The translations under genes were made by a program, and so were the position numbers. Positions 53,711 through 64,000 of a DNA stretch of 64,000 bases are shown one piece after another (the first letter of the stretch is position 1; each line of letters starts with the position of its first letter). Under the pieces are notes generated by a model. That model saw only the letters and a program-made list of their open reading frames with translations, did no database searches and had not been told where the DNA came from. The DNA is taken from contig NZ_JAGGLT010000015.1 of NCBI RefSeq assembly GCF_017874545.1, forward strand, positions 1-64,000, written 5' to 3'. This stretch comes from Thermoanaerobacterium butyriciformans (lineage in GTDB: Bacteria; Bacillota; Thermoanaerobacteria; Thermoanaerobacterales; Thermoanaerobacteraceae).

Positions 53711-55093
53711 ATGATAGATAGCTTTAAAAAGACGATAAATGAATACAAGATGATAGAAGAAGGCGATAAAATCGTAATAGGAGTATCTGGAGGCCCTGAT
53801 TCTATTTGCCTTCTTAACTTGCTTTTAGAGTTAAAAGAAATGTATGAGCTTAAGCTTTTTGTGGTCCATGTTAATCACATGCTGAGGGGAGCCGATGCAG
53901 ACAGTGATGCGTTGTTTGTTGAGAAGTTCTGCGAGGGAATAAATATCCCATTTTTTTTATTTAAGGAAGATGTGAGAAGGTACGCTGAAGAAAAGGGATT
54001 GTCTGAGGAGGCTGCTGGAAGGGAAATAAGGTACAGTGCTTTTAATGAAGTGCTTAAAAAAGTTGGTGGAAACAAAATTGCCATTGCTCACAACAAAAAT
54101 GACGTAGCCGAAACGGTTCTCTTAAACATCTTAAGAGGTGCTGGCACAACTGGACTTGTAGGCATAAAGCCTGTTAACGGATGCATCATAAGACCACTTA
54201 TAAGGACCACGAGAGATGAAATACTTGACTACTTGACATCAAAAGATTTTGGGTATGTAATAGATGCCACAAATAAAGAAGATGTGTATAGAAGAAACCG
54301 AATAAGGCTAAAATTGATACCATTTATTGAAGAAAATTTTGATGTAGACATAGTTGAAAATTTGTACAGAACATCACAGATCGTGCTTGATGATGAAGAT
54401 TATTTAAGTCGGGAATCTGAAAAAATATTTAACGAGATTGCTGACCTTGATGATGGAAATGTTAAACTTGACATTGATGGAATAAAAAAATTGCACAGTT
54501 CCATAAGAAGAAGAATCATTAGATTGGCTTATAAGAAATTAAAGGGAAATTTTAATCAACTTACATTTAAACATGTGGAAGATGTGTTGAATATAATGGA
54601 TAAGCAGACGTCGTCAAAAATTGATTTACCCTTTGAAATTGAAGTTATAAAAAGTTATAATAATCTTATATTCAGAAAAAGGGCTTTTTATGAAAAACGA
54701 AACCTTAAAGAAGTTAAACTTAATATTCCAGGTATAACTGATGGGGGATGTTTAGGCATATATAAGGCGGAGATAATAGATAGAAAGTCTATAGAAAAAC
54801 TTAATTTAGGCAAATACCACAAATTATTTGATATGGATTTGCTTGATGGAGATATAACGGTAAGGTATAGGAGAATTGGAGATTACATCTCACCTTTAAA
54901 CATGAAAGGTACAAAGACGCTTAAGGAGTATTTTATCGATGAAAAAATACCAAGAGAGGAGAGAGATAAGATACCATTATTAGCTATTGGCAGCAGCGTT
55001 TTGTGGATCGTAGGATATAGAATGTCTGAAAAGTACAAAGTACGCGATGACACAAAAAAAATATTGTCTATAGAGTACATTAAACAAGATTAA
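53711..55093 (+). CDS. tilS: tRNA(Ile)-lysidine synthase
   Basis: This 460-residue enzyme makes lysidine at the wobble C of tRNA-Ile(CAU). The PP-loop SGGPDS is at 26-31, HNKNDVAETVLLNILRG lies near residue 130, and the C-terminal TilS domain ends with LKEYFIDEKIPREERDKIPL and VGYRMSEKYKV. It starts ten bases after the kinase gene and precedes hpt, the usual order tilS-hpt-ftsH. Confidence 0.95.
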   Translation: MIDSFKKTINEYKMIEEGDKIVIGVSGGPDSICLLNLLLELKEMYELKLFVVHVNHMLRGADADSDALFVEKFCEGINIPFFLFKEDVRRYAEEKGLSEEAAGREIRYSAFNEVLKKVGGNKIAIAHNKNDVAETVLLNILRGAGTTGLVGIKPVNGCIIRPLIRTTRDEILDYLTSKDFGYVIDATNKEDVYRRNRIRLKLIPFIEENFDVDIVENLYRTSQIVLDDEDYLSRESEKIFNEIADLDDGNVKLDIDGIKKLHSSIRRRIIRLAYKKLKGNFNQLTFKHVEDVLNIMDKQTSSKIDLPFEIEVIKSYNNLIFRKRAFYEKRNLKEVKLNIPGITDGGCLGIYKAEIIDRKSIEKLNLGKYHKLFDMDLLDGDITVRYRRIGDYISPLNMKGTKTLKEYFIDEKIPREERDKIPLLAIGSSVLWIVGYRMSEKYKVRDDTKKILSIEYIKQD

Positions 55094-55105
55094 GGAGGAA
55101 ATTTG

Positions 55106-55651
55106 ATGGAAAATTTATCGAAAGACATCGAGGAAATTTTGATCACAGAAGAAGAACTGAAGGAAAAGATAAAAGAGCTTGGGAGACAGATTACGAAGGA
55201 TTATGTAGGGAAAAATTTGATGTTGGTAGGAGTCTTAAAAGGTGCTTTAATGTTTATGGCTGATTTGTCGAGAAATATAGATTTGCCTCTGTCACTTGAT
55301 TTTATGGCTGTTTCCAGCTATGGAAGCTCAACACATTCATCAGGAATAGTAAAGATAATTAAGGACCTTGATATAAGCATAGAAGGCAAAGACGTACTAA
55401 TTGTGGAAGACATAATTGATAGCGGATTGACTCTATCTTACTTGAGAGAAACTTTGCTTGGGAGAAAGCCAAAAAGCTTAAAAATATGCACAATACTAGA
55501 CAAACCTGAGAGAAGAGAAGCATCAGTAAAAGTTGACTATGTGGGATTTAAGATACCTGATAAGTTTGTCGTAGGCTACGGATTGGACTTCGATGAGAAG
55601 TACAGAAACCTTCCTTTTATTGGCGTTTTAAAACCTGAAATGTACAGCTAA
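55106..55651 (+). CDS. hpt: Hypoxanthine phosphoribosyltransferase
   Basis: This 181-residue purine-salvage enzyme has the PRPP motif [17 protein letters not shown] near residue 95 and the base-binding segment [28 protein letters not shown]. The ATG behind AAGGAGGAAATTTG is preferred over the in-frame TTG three bases earlier. It lies between tilS and ftsH. Confidence 0.95.
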   Translation: MENLSKDIEEILITEEELKEKIKELGRQITKDYVGKNLMLVGVLKGALMFMADLSRNIDLPLSLDFMAVSSYGSSTHSSGIVKIIKDLDISIEGKDVLIVEDIIDSGLTLSYLRETLLGRKPKSLKICTILDKPERREASVKVDYVGFKIPDKFVVGYGLDFDEKYRNLPFIGVLKPEMYS

Positions 55652-55719
55652 AATTTGTTTTTTTATATGCTATATGGTATTATAAATTAAGTGATACGGC
55701 TTTGAAGGGAGGGCCATAT

Positions 55720-57555
55720 TTGAATAAAACGATCAGAGGTATCGTTATATGGATACTGATAATTATCGCATTATATGCAATGGTACAATTGTATACTGAT
55801 AATATAAAACAACCAACGGCGATTAATGTTACAGATCTCTACAGCCAGATTATTAAAAATAATGTTTCTGAGATGACAATATCAGGGACAACTGTGACAG
55901 GTACTTTAAAAGATGGTACTGAGTTTAGCAGTAATGTACCAGATATTACATCTTTTATGAATTTTCTGACACCGTATATAGAAGAGAAAAAGATTCCTGT
56001 AAAAAGTGAGCCTCCTCAGGGTGCCCCATGGTGGTATTCGCTTTTGCCAACGTTATTTATGGTGGCTGTGCTGGTGGTGCTGTGGTATGTATTCATGCAG
56101 CAAGCACAGGGCGGTGGTGGCAACAGAGTTATGTCATTTGGCAAAAGCCGTGCTAAGATGATAACAGATGACAAAAAGAGAGTTACGTTTAATGACGTAG
56201 CAGGTGCAGACGAAGAGAAGGAAGAGCTACAGGAGATAGTGGAATTTTTAAAGTTTCCAAAGAAGTTTTTAGATTTAGGTGCTCGTATACCTAAAGGCGT
56301 TCTCTTAGTAGGACCTCCTGGAACAGGTAAGACTTTGCTTGCTAAAGCTGTTGCAGGAGAAGCAGGAGTGCCGTTTTTTAGCATAAGTGGTTCTGATTTT
56401 GTAGAGATGTTTGTAGGTGTTGGTGCATCAAGAGTAAGGGATCTTTTTGACCAGGCTAAGAAAAATTCTCCTTGTATAATTTTTATAGATGAAATTGATG
56501 CTGTTGGTCGCCATAGAGGCGCAGGATTAGGCGGTGGACATGATGAAAGGGAACAGACTTTGAACCAATTACTGGTTGAGATGGATGGTTTTAGTATAAA
56601 CGAAGGCATCATCGTGATAGCTGCTACAAATAGACCAGATATTCTTGATCCAGCTCTTTTAAGGCCTGGCAGGTTTGACAGGCATGTAACGGTAGGTGTT
56701 CCAGACATCAAGGGTAGAGAGGAGATCCTAAAAGTACATTCTAGGAATAAGCCTCTTGCACCTGATGTGTCGCTGAAGGTTTTAGCTAGAAGGACGCCTG
56801 GCTTTACAGGCGCTGACATAGAGAATCTTTTAAACGAAGCTGCCCTTTTAACTGCCAGAAAAGGTATGAAGCAGATTACTATGGTAGAGTTGGAAGAGGC
56901 TATTACGAGGGTTATAGCAGGTCCTGAAAAGAGAAGCAGGGTAATATCAGAAAGAGACAAAAAGCTTGTATCGTATCATGAAGCAGGCCATGCAGTAGTA
57001 GCAAAACTTCTTCCAAATACACCTCCTGTCCACGAAGTGACAATCATTCCAAGAGGAAGGGCAGGCGGCTACACGATGCTGCTGCCTGAAGAAGATAAGT
57101 ACTATATGTCAAAATCTGAGATGATGGATGAGATTGTCCATCTGTTAGGAGGACGTGTAGCTGAAAGCTTAGTACTGAATGACATATCTACTGGTGCGCA
57201 GAATGATATAGAAAGAGCCACAAATATAGCGAGAAAGATGGTTACAGAGTACGGCATGAGCGAAAAGCTGGGACCTATGACTTTTGGCACTGACAATGAT
57301 GAAATATTTATTGGTAGAGATTTAGGCAGGACTAGGAATTACAGTGAAGAAGTTCAGTATGATATTGATAAAGAGATGAAGAGAATCATCGATGAATGTT
57401 ACAACAAGGCTGAGACACTGTTGAAAGAAAACATAGATAAGCTTCATAGAATTGCACAGGCTTTGATGACAAAAGAGAAACTTAATGCAGAAGAATTTGA
57501 AAAGTATTTTAATGGTGAAAATGTAGATGAGACAAATAAAAGCGAAGAAGCGTGA
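55720..57555 (+). CDS. ftsH: ATP-dependent zinc metalloprotease FtsH
   Basis: This 611-residue membrane AAA+ protease has two N-terminal membrane segments flanking an outer domain (about 4-23 and 103-123). Walker A is GPPGTGKT near 198 and Walker [12 protein letters not shown]. The second region of homology is [20 protein letters not shown] and the zinc site HEAGH is near 420. The TTG start sits ten bases after GAAGGGAGG. The C-terminal end is acidic. It degrades membrane and regulatory proteins, and in sporulating Firmicutes also affects Spo0A activity. Confidence 0.96.
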   Translation: MNKTIRGIVIWILIIIALYAMVQLYTDNIKQPTAINVTDLYSQIIKNNVSEMTISGTTVTGTLKDGTEFSSNVPDITSFMNFLTPYIEEKKIPVKSEPPQGAPWWYSLLPTLFMVAVLVVLWYVFMQQAQGGGGNRVMSFGKSRAKMITDDKKRVTFNDVAGADEEKEELQEIVEFLKFPKKFLDLGARIPKGVLLVGPPGTGKTLLAKAVAGEAGVPFFSISGSDFVEMFVGVGASRVRDLFDQAKKNSPCIIFIDEIDAVGRHRGAGLGGGHDEREQTLNQLLVEMDGFSINEGIIVIAATNRPDILDPALLRPGRFDRHVTVGVPDIKGREEILKVHSRNKPLAPDVSLKVLARRTPGFTGADIENLLNEAALLTARKGMKQITMVELEEAITRVIAGPEKRSRVISERDKKLVSYHEAGHAVVAKLLPNTPPVHEVTIIPRGRAGGYTMLLPEEDKYYMSKSEMMDEIVHLLGGRVAESLVLNDISTGAQNDIERATNIARKMVTEYGMSEKLGPMTFGTDNDEIFIGRDLGRTRNYSEEVQYDIDKEMKRIIDECYNKAETLLKENIDKLHRIAQALMTKEKLNAEEFEKYFNGENVDETNKSEEA

Positions 57556-57557
57556 CT

Positions 57558-57593
57558 TAAAAGACATACAATTTACTTTGTATGTCTTTTTTA
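57558..57593 (+). terminator. Terminator after ftsH
   Basis: AAAAGACATACAA and TTGTATGTCTTTT form a perfect stem followed by more T's, two bases after the ftsH stop codon. Confidence 0.88.
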
Positions 57594-57649
57594 GTTTCAT
57601 GAATGGGCTTTCAAACTTTTTAAGACATCGGTTAATATTGTCTTTGCGA

Positions 57650-58405
57650 TTAATCTAATTCTCGATATTCTTTTGGAGACATATTTGTCATCTTCCTGAA
57701 GTTTCTGTGGAATGTCCGCAAATTGTTATATCCACAATTAAATGCAATTTCGCTTACAGAAAGATTGCTGTTTCTTAGCATATAGCATGATTGTGAAATT
57801 CGGTAGCTATTTAGATATTCTGTAAAAGTCATATCCATTTGCTGAACAAATAGTTTTGATAAATATGGATAATCGTAATTTAGCTTTTCTGCGACGCTTT
57901 TTAATGTGCAGTCATTTGAATAATTTTGCTCAATAAAAAGCAGTATCTTGTAGAGTACTTTTGTCTGTGTTGATTGTTTAACGGGAATGAATGATTTTTG
58001 ATTTACTAATTTGTCGCACAGTGAATAGAGAAAGCTTTTTTTGCTATAGATGGAGTTAAGTCCATTAAAATCTATAATACTATCTAAGTGCAGTATGTTA
58101 TCGTCGGGAATCATGCCTTTATAATTCATATAAAAATCCCCGATAAGTTCTGGAGAAAATAGAATAATTGTGATATCAGAGTGTTCAATCGTCTTAAATT
58201 CATGCATCTGATTTGAAAAGATAAAAGCCAAATCATTTTTCTTCAATACGTATTCTTTTTTGCCTATTGACACAGATAAATGCCCATCATTTAAGTATAT
58301 GAGTTCGTATGCTCTGTGAAAATGATATGGAAATTGATAATTTTTCAGTGAAAAAAATCTAAAAAGATTCTTTTCATTTACGCCATGTTTTTGAAAAAAG
58401 ACCAT
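57650..58405 (-). CDS. AraC-family transcription regulator
   Basis: This 251-residue regulator has an N-terminal cupin-like sugar-sensing domain (YHFHRAYELIYLNDGHLSVSIG) and a C-terminal double helix-turn-helix. The first lies in TLKSVAEKLNYDYPYLSKLFVQQ, the second in SVSEIAFNCGYNNLRTFHRNFRKMTNMSPKEYRE. It is divergent from the beta-xylosidase gene, 115 bases apart, and is the likely activator of that gene in response to xylose or xylo-oligosaccharides. Confidence 0.88.
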   Translation of the reverse strand: MVFFQKHGVNEKNLFRFFSLKNYQFPYHFHRAYELIYLNDGHLSVSIGKKEYVLKKNDLAFIFSNQMHEFKTIEHSDITIILFSPELIGDFYMNYKGMIPDDNILHLDSIIDFNGLNSIYSKKSFLYSLCDKLVNQKSFIPVKQSTQTKVLYKILLFIEQNYSNDCTLKSVAEKLNYDYPYLSKLFVQQMDMTFTEYLNSYRISQSCYMLRNSNLSVSEIAFNCGYNNLRTFHRNFRKMTNMSPKEYRELD

Positions 58406-58520
58406 AAGCTTTCCTCCAAAAAAACACTAATATTGTCTTAAAGTATACTACTTTTTGCATAGAAATTACAATACCTATTTCTTAAAATAGAGTTAATCGT
58501 TTAAAGAGGAGGTTTTAAAA

Positions 58521-60437
58521 ATGGAATATCATGTAGCGAAAACTGGCTCAGATCAAGGGAAGGGAACAATTAAAGATCCGTTTCTGACTATAAATAAGGC
58601 TGCATCTGTTGCTATGGCAGGAGACACAATTATAGTCCATGAAGGAGTGTACCGGGAATGGGTAAAACCAAAATATAAAGGGCTAAGCGACAAAAGAAGG
58701 ATTACATACAAGGCGGCGGAAGGTGAAAAAGTAGTAATAAAAGGCTCTGAACGGATTCAGAGCTGGCAGCGTGTTGAAGGAAACGTGTGGAAATGCCAGT
58801 TGCCCAATTCCTTTTTTGGGGAGTTTAATCCGTATAAAGAAGAAATTTTTGGAGACTGGCTGCTTACAGTTGATGAGAAAAAGCACCTTGGGGATGTGTA
58901 CTTAAATGGCATGTCTTTTTATGAAGTTACAAGCTATGAAGCTCTTTTTAATCCACAAGTTAGGACAGAAGTCCTTGATCACTGGACGCAGAAGATTGTA
59001 CCTGTTCACAATGTAGAACAGACGAAGTACGTTTGGTATGCCGAAGTAGACCCGGAAAAGACTACGATTTATGCCAATTTTCAAGGTGCCGATCCAAATG
59101 AAGAATTTGTGGAGATAAATGTCAGGAGGTCGTGTTTCTATCCTGTCGAAACAGGCATAGACTATATTACAGTCAAGGGCTTCGAGATGGCACATGCGGC
59201 AACACCATGGGCACCTCCCACAGCCGACCAGCCGGGGCTTATAGGTCCAAATTGGAGCAAAGGGTGGATAATCGAGGACAATATTATACACGATGCTAAA
59301 TGCAGCGCAATAAGCATCGGCAAAGAAGCCACAACAGGCAACAATTATCGCTCTATACGCAAGGATAAGCCTGGATATCAATACCAATTAGAAGCTGTCT
59401 TTAATGCAGAGCGGAATGGTTGGTCTAAAGAAAAGATAGGCTCACATATCATAAGGAACAATACAATCTACGATTGCGGGCAAAATGCGATTGTTGGGCA
59501 TTTAGGATGTGTCTTTAGTGAAATCTATAATAATCATATTTACAACATCGCATTGAAGCGAGAATTCTACGGGCATGAAATAGCGGGAATTAAGCTACAT
59601 GCGGCTATAGATGTTCAGATTCATCATAACCGCATTCATGATTGCTCATTAGGATTATGGCTGGATTGGGAAGCGCAGGGAACAAGGGTCAGCAAAAACT
59701 TGTTTTACAATAATAACAGGGATATATTCGTTGAGGTAAGTCATGGACCGTACGTGGTTGACCACAATATATTGGCTTCCGAATACGCTATCGATAATAT
59801 GTCTCAAGGTGGAGCGTATATAAACAATTTAATCGCAGGCAAGATGAATCAGAGAAAAGTGTTAAATCGTTCAACTCAATACCATCTTCCACACAGCACT
59901 AAAGTTGCAGGATTTGCATTTGTATATGGAGGAGATGATCGATTCTACAACAATATCTTCATAGGAAAAGACGGATTAGAGAATGTAGGCACTTCTCATT
60001 ACAACAACTATACAACGTCTTTAGAGGAGTATATTGAAAAAGTCAATGAGGTACCTGGCGATTTAGGAGAATTTGAGCGGGTGGAGCAACCTGTTTACAT
60101 CAATAAAAATGCCTACTTCAATGGTGCAGAGCCATTTGAGAAAGAAAAGGACAAGTTGGTTAAAAAGGACTTTGATCCAAAGCTTGCCATCATTGATAAA
60201 GGAAATGAAGTGTACCTTTCGATGCAATTGCCAGATGAATTTGGAGGTATTGTAGGTGATATCCATTCGACAAAGACATTGGAAAGGGTGCGTATTGTTG
60301 ACGCTGAGTTTGAGAGCCCTGACGGTAAAGAATTGGTATTAGATACTGACTATTTAGACACAAAAAAATCGGAAAATAGCCCGATAGGTCCCATTACACT
60401 TTTGAAAAAAGGAGATAATTATATTAAAGTCTGGTAG
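58521..60437 (+). CDS. xylC: GH120 beta-xylosidase
   Basis: This is a 638-residue parallel beta-helix glycoside hydrolase. Length and sequence agree with my memory of Thermoanaerobacterium saccharolyticum XylC, the first GH120 enzyme, with a known crystal structure. By count, Asp382 (LWLDWE) is the nucleophile and Glu405 (FVEVSHG) the acid/base. Glu353 (YGHEIAG) is also conserved in place. There is no signal peptide, so it acts inside the cell on imported xylo-oligosaccharides. AGAGGAGG precedes the ATG. The gene has its own terminator and a divergent AraC regulator. Confidence 0.95.
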   Translation: MEYHVAKTGSDQGKGTIKDPFLTINKAASVAMAGDTIIVHEGVYREWVKPKYKGLSDKRRITYKAAEGEKVVIKGSERIQSWQRVEGNVWKCQLPNSFFGEFNPYKEEIFGDWLLTVDEKKHLGDVYLNGMSFYEVTSYEALFNPQVRTEVLDHWTQKIVPVHNVEQTKYVWYAEVDPEKTTIYANFQGADPNEEFVEINVRRSCFYPVETGIDYITVKGFEMAHAATPWAPPTADQPGLIGPNWSKGWIIEDNIIHDAKCSAISIGKEATTGNNYRSIRKDKPGYQYQLEAVFNAERNGWSKEKIGSHIIRNNTIYDCGQNAIVGHLGCVFSEIYNNHIYNIALKREFYGHEIAGIKLHAAIDVQIHHNRIHDCSLGLWLDWEAQGTRVSKNLFYNNNRDIFVEVSHGPYVVDHNILASEYAIDNMSQGGAYINNLIAGKMNQRKVLNRSTQYHLPHSTKVAGFAFVYGGDDRFYNNIFIGKDGLENVGTSHYNNYTTSLEEYIEKVNEVPGDLGEFERVEQPVYINKNAYFNGAEPFEKEKDKLVKKDFDPKLAIIDKGNEVYLSMQLPDEFGGIVGDIHSTKTLERVRIVDAEFESPDGKELVLDTDYLDTKKSENSPIGPITLLKKGDNYIKVW

Positions 60438-60445
60438 TATTAAGT

Positions 60446-60492
60446 AAAGTCTTATGTCCTGTGATAAAGGCATAAGGCTTTATTATTTTACG
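60446..60492 (+). terminator. Terminator after the beta-xylosidase gene
   Basis: AAAGTCTTATG and CATAAGGCTTT pair with one G-U pair and are followed by ATTATTTT. The remaining 220 bases up to the kinase gene are AT-rich with no further feature I can name. Confidence 0.75.
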
Positions 60493-60715
60493 CACTATTT
60501 TTATTACGATATTCAACATCAGGAGTGGATTACTTTGTCTTGAATAAGTTGATTTTTAAGATATATCTCCCTTTCCCGATTTATAAAAATTTTAAAGATG
60601 ATGAGAAAGTTTGTAAAAATTAAGAAGGATTTTTATCGTATGTGTCAAAATATATAATTGGTAAATGTTACATCAGTAGACAATTAAATTTTTACTAAAG
60701 AAAAGAGGAATTATC

Positions 60716-62101
60716 ATGGACGATGTGGTAAGGCTATCAGAAAGCTCAAAATATAAATGGATTTTTGACTTGGTTGACGTATCACATAAATTTATTATGC
60801 TTAAAAATTTTGAAGGGGAAGTAATTTATATTAACAACGTTCTTTTAAGATTGTTAGGATTTAATCATGACGATATAGGTGAAAATTATGATTTCTTTTT
60901 TAAAAATTTCTTTCTTAATGATGCTAAAAAAGTTGAAGAGAATATTTATGATGTTACTTTAAATTCCAGGTATGGATTTACATTGAGATTTAAAATGGTG
61001 GATAATTTTTTAAATTCGGATGATGGCAACAGAATTTGCATAATTTCAACACTTAATTTTGTAAGAAGTGAGTTTAATTCTGTGGGCGATATAAATGCTT
61101 ATTTGGATTTGCTGTACAACAGATTTAGGATTATTGACATGGTTGACACAGGAATTATCTTAATTGATAAGAGAAAGCATATAGAGTACGTAAATAAAGC
61201 TGCCTGTAATCTTATGAATGTAGACTATAAAAAAATTTTTCACAAGGACATAGTGAAATTATTAAAGTCATTAGATGAAAGTATAGAATTTGATGAAATA
61301 ATGAGTAAAAAAATTGTGGTGTACAATATAAAGAACAGTGGCCGATTTTTGTCGATAGAGGTAGCTGACACGTACGATGATAAGTTTTTTTGCTTGGTTA
61401 TAAAAGATGTGACAGAGAAACTGAGATTTGGAGAGATTATAGAAAAAAGCGAAAAATTCAATTTGATGGGAGCACTTGCAGTATCTCTTATTCACGAAAT
61501 AAAAAATTCTATTACGTCTATAAAAGGTTTTTTACAGCTTATGCAACTAAAAGATAAAAGTGACCCAGCGTATTTTGATACGATAATCAGCGAGTCGGAT
61601 AGGATAATAGATTTAGTTATGAGTTATTTAGGCGTTATGAGAAACAGCTCAGATGAGGATGAAACTGATTTGAATGATTTAATAGAAAAATACATGGTGT
61701 TAATAGAAGCGGAGGCTAGACAGAGGCAAATAGAAATAATAAAAAAACTAAATGAAGTACCTGTGGTAAAAATAGACAACAATCAATTAAAGCAAATTCT
61801 TTTAAATGTTTTTCAAAATGCGTTTCAAGCCATAGGAATTGGCGGTAAAATATGTTTGACAACGAGATTTAATTCTTATAAAAATAAGGTTATAATAAAG
61901 ATAGCAGATAACGGCTGTGGAATAGATAGAGAAAATTTGAAAAAAGTCGCGATGCCACTTTTTACAACGAAAAAGGATGGTACAGGGTTGGGGCTGTCTA
62001 TTTGCAAAAATATTTTAAGTAAATACGGCGGAGATCTAAAGATTTTGAGCAAAAAAGGTGTTGGAACGATTGTGAATATTTACTTAGAGCTTAAAAAATA
62101 G
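60716..62101 (+). CDS. Orphan PAS histidine kinase, sporulation type
   Basis: This 461-residue kinase has no membrane segment. There are two PAS-like domains (about 10-110 and 135-240). The phospho-acceptor reads [21 protein letters not shown] with His260, close to Kin-type sporulation kinases. The ATPase domain holds [22 protein letters not shown] and [12 protein letters not shown]. No response regulator is adjacent, so Spo0A or Spo0F elsewhere is the likely partner. The last base of its stop codon is shared with an in-frame GTG of fhs, whose TTG start is 18 bases further. Confidence 0.87.
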   Translation: MDDVVRLSESSKYKWIFDLVDVSHKFIMLKNFEGEVIYINNVLLRLLGFNHDDIGENYDFFFKNFFLNDAKKVEENIYDVTLNSRYGFTLRFKMVDNFLNSDDGNRICIISTLNFVRSEFNSVGDINAYLDLLYNRFRIIDMVDTGIILIDKRKHIEYVNKAACNLMNVDYKKIFHKDIVKLLKSLDESIEFDEIMSKKIVVYNIKNSGRFLSIEVADTYDDKFFCLVIKDVTEKLRFGEIIEKSEKFNLMGALAVSLIHEIKNSITSIKGFLQLMQLKDKSDPAYFDTIISESDRIIDLVMSYLGVMRNSSDEDETDLNDLIEKYMVLIEAEARQRQIEIIKKLNEVPVVKIDNNQLKQILLNVFQNAFQAIGIGGKICLTTRFNSYKNKVIIKIADNGCGIDRENLKKVAMPLFTTKKDGTGLGLSICKNILSKYGGDLKILSKKGVGTIVNIYLELKK

Positions 62102-62118
62102 TGACTGGGGGTATTCGT

Positions 62119-63786
62119 TTGAAAACAGACATTGAAATTGCACAAGAAGCTAAAATGATGCATATAGCTGACATTGGAGAAAAGATAGGAATAGAAGAAG
62201 ATTATCTGGAGCTTTATGGAAATTACAAGGCAAAAATATCACAAAAATTATGGGACAAAGTGAAGAACAATAAAGATGGAAAACTGATTTTGGTTACTTC
62301 AATTAATCCTACACCGGCAGGTGAGGGTAAATCCACTGTTACTGTAGGGCTAGGACAAGCTTTAAATCGCCTTAAAAAGAAAGTTGTTATAGCCTTGAGG
62401 GAACCGTCCTTAGGTCCTTGTATGGGGATAAAAGGCGGTGCTGCTGGTGGTGGGTATTCGCAAGTTGTTCCGATGGAAGATATAAATCTCCATTTTACAG
62501 GTGACATGCATGCTATAGGATCAGCACATAATTTGTTATCTGCTATGATTGACAATCATATACATCAAGGAAATGAGCTTAACATTGATGTAAGGCGTAT
62601 AACATGGAAAAGAGCTATTGACATGAACGATAGAGCACTGAGAGAGATCGTGGTAGGGCTTGGAGGTAAGACAAATGGTTTCCCAAGACAGGATGGTTTT
62701 ATAATAACTGTTGCATCTGAAATTATGGCTATTTTGTGTCTCGCTACAGATTTCAAGGATTTAAAAGCAAGATTAGGCAGGATAATAATTGGATATGACA
62801 TAGACGGAAATCCTGTTACAGCAAAGGATTTGAAGGCTGATGGCGCTATGGCGCTTTTACTTAAAGATGCTATAAAGCCAAATTTGGTACAGACATTAGA
62901 AAATGTGCCTGCATTGATACATGGAGGCCCGTTTGCAAATATTGCCCACGGATGCAATAGCATCATAGCTACAAAATATGGTTTAAAGCTTGCAGATTAT
63001 CTTGTGACGGAAGCTGGATTTGGTGCAGACTTAGGAGCAGAAAAGTTTTTTGATATTAAATGCAGATATGGAGGATTAAAACCCAGTGCTGCTGTCGTCG
63101 TGGCGACTATAAGGGCTCTTAAGATGCACGGTGGTCTTAAGAAAGAAGAGCTTGCAACCGAAAACATGGATGCACTAGAAAAAGGCATAGAGAACCTTGC
63201 AAAACAGATAGAAAATGTGCAGAAATATGGAATACCAGTAGTCGTTGCTATTAACAAGTTCATGAACGATACAGACAGGGAAATCCAGTTTGTAAAAAGA
63301 TATTGTGGCGATTTAGGCGTAGATGTGGCATTAGCAGATGTATGGGGAAAAGGCGGCGAAGGTGGCATCGAACTTGCAGAAAAGGTAATTGATGCATGTG
63401 AAAAAGAGTTTGATTTTAAGCCTCTCTATGAACTTGACATGCCTATAAAAGATAAGATAAAGACAATCGCAAAAGAAATATACGGTGCAGATGATGTGGA
63501 ATTCACAAAAGAAGCTATTAAAGACCTCAAAAATATAGAAAAAATGGGACTTAGCCATCTTCCTGTGTGCATAGCCAAGACTCAATATTCCTTGTCTGAC
63601 GATCCAAAGCTTTTAGGTAGGCCTAAGGGATTTAACATTACTGTAAAAAGATTAAACATTTCTGCTGGAGCTGGATTTATCGTAGTCATGACTGGTGATA
63701 TTTTGACAATGCCTGGACTTCCAAAATCACCTGCAGCAGAGAAGATGGATATCGATGAGGAGGGTAAAATAACCGGTTTATTTTAA
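62119..63786 (+). CDS. fhs: Formate-tetrahydrofolate ligase
   Basis: This 555-residue enzyme makes 10-formyl-THF from formate, THF and ATP for one-carbon metabolism. The ATP loop TPAGEGKST is near residue 65, and [23 protein letters not shown] and [11 protein letters not shown] follow. The TTG start ([12 protein letters not shown]) behind CTGGGGG matches the usual N terminus better than the GTG 18 bases upstream. The folP-like gene starts one base after its stop, a folate operon. Confidence 0.96.
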   Translation: MKTDIEIAQEAKMMHIADIGEKIGIEEDYLELYGNYKAKISQKLWDKVKNNKDGKLILVTSINPTPAGEGKSTVTVGLGQALNRLKKKVVIALREPSLGPCMGIKGGAAGGGYSQVVPMEDINLHFTGDMHAIGSAHNLLSAMIDNHIHQGNELNIDVRRITWKRAIDMNDRALREIVVGLGGKTNGFPRQDGFIITVASEIMAILCLATDFKDLKARLGRIIIGYDIDGNPVTAKDLKADGAMALLLKDAIKPNLVQTLENVPALIHGGPFANIAHGCNSIIATKYGLKLADYLVTEAGFGADLGAEKFFDIKCRYGGLKPSAAVVVATIRALKMHGGLKKEELATENMDALEKGIENLAKQIENVQKYGIPVVVAINKFMNDTDREIQFVKRYCGDLGVDVALADVWGKGGEGGIELAEKVIDACEKEFDFKPLYELDMPIKDKIKTIAKEIYGADDVEFTKEAIKDLKNIEKMGLSHLPVCIAKTQYSLSDDPKLLGRPKGFNITVKRLNISAGAGFIVVMTGDILTMPGLPKSPAAEKMDIDEEGKITGLF

Positions 63787-63787
63787 T

Positions 63788-64000
63788 ATGAAAAGTGAAA
63801 TCCTGAAAATTGATAATCTAAGTGAAGCTAAAAATGAGTTGAAGAAGCTGAATATTGAAGATGTGTCTGTGGCAATAATGGCTTCTAAGGCAGTATTTTG
63901 TGTCATAAAGCTAAAGGATGTTCATCCGGCGGCAGCAAACATTATAAAACAGGAAATGCTTGCATTAGGCGGTGAAGCGGCTGTAGAGAGAGGCTGTATA
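63788..64000 (+). CDS. folP: Dihydropteroate synthase-like protein, N-terminal part
   Basis: The frame is cut by the window end after 71 residues. VHPAAANIIKQEMLALGGEAAVERGCI corresponds to the early strand and helix of clostridial dihydropteroate synthases, with the usual 40-residue N-terminal extension. It begins one base after fhs, fitting a folate operon. Identification rests on this short part only. Confidence 0.7.
   Translation, partial: MKSEILKIDNLSEAKNELKKLNIEDVSVAIMASKAVFCVIKLKDVHPAAANIIKQEMLALGGEAAVERGCI

Noticed and set aside
56016-56960. Long minus-strand frame of 314 codons inside ftsH
   Set aside because: Shadow of a strongly conserved gene. Its translation shows no domain.

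Overview
The window is low-GC Firmicute DNA, most likely from Thermoanaerobacterium (T. saccharolyticum or a close relative). The strongest clue is a 638-residue GH120 beta-xylosidase that matches what I remember of T. saccharolyticum XylC, including the catalytic Asp382 and Glu405. Clostridial sporulation genes (SpoIIE, an orphan sporulation-type kinase), pyruvate:ferredoxin oxidoreductase, formate-THF ligase, AT-rich codon use and frequent TTG/GTG starts agree with this. No database search was possible, so all family calls come from motifs, length and context.

Layout. 1-3032: S1-domain protein, Ppx/GppA phosphatase, three tRNAs (Leu, fMet, Met) and a soluble chemoreceptor-like protein. 3033-4300: an eroded stretch with a frameshifted Uma2-type gene. 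4430-8923: a CRISPR leader and an array of 64 repeats. 9017-10009: a CPBP intramembrane protease of different base composition. 10040-10370: a decayed second leader with two degenerate repeats. 10549-18516: a six-gene type III effector operon (cmr1, cmr6-like, csx11/cas10, cmr4, cmr5, RAMP) that I assign to subtype III-C. Its large subunit seems to have lost both the HD nuclease and the GGDD cyclase signatures. 19059-20348: a SEC-C zinc-motif protein. 20482-23510: a c-di-AMP (ydaO) riboswitch in front of an opine-dehydrogenase-like gene and a B12-dependent mutase-like gene. 23635-24629: an amidase-holin pair. 24680-26066: uracil permease behind a PyrR-type attenuator. 26830-30497: a TetR-controlled drug-efflux operon. 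30705-35913: nifJ, a 53-residue DUF3787 gene, a DUF1284 gene and a MenA/UbiA prenyltransferase. 35902-41933: an ECF sigma/anti-sigma/ABC operon, a paralogue of the anti-sigma sensor domain, a GAF-HTH regulator and a secreted protein. 42013-44128: the UPF0210/ACT pair and a small protein.

44204-49473 is the most novel-looking region. It holds an ArsM-like methyltransferase with the complete metalloid-binding Cys triad, a 35-residue Cys-rich peptide, a radical SAM/SPASM enzyme, a thioredoxin-thioredoxin reductase fusion, a DUF5714 protein, a DUF302 protein and a second methyltransferase. All are closely packed on one strand behind a promoter and a CsoR-like palindrome. This looks like a RiPP-type locus making a modified Cys-rich, possibly metal(loid)-binding peptide.

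49529-57555: tRNA-Glu and the conserved clostridial string spoIIE, VWA protein, Ser/Thr kinase, tilS, hpt, ftsH. 57650-60437: an AraC regulator divergent from xylC. 60716-64000: an orphan histidine kinase, fhs and the start of a folP-like gene.
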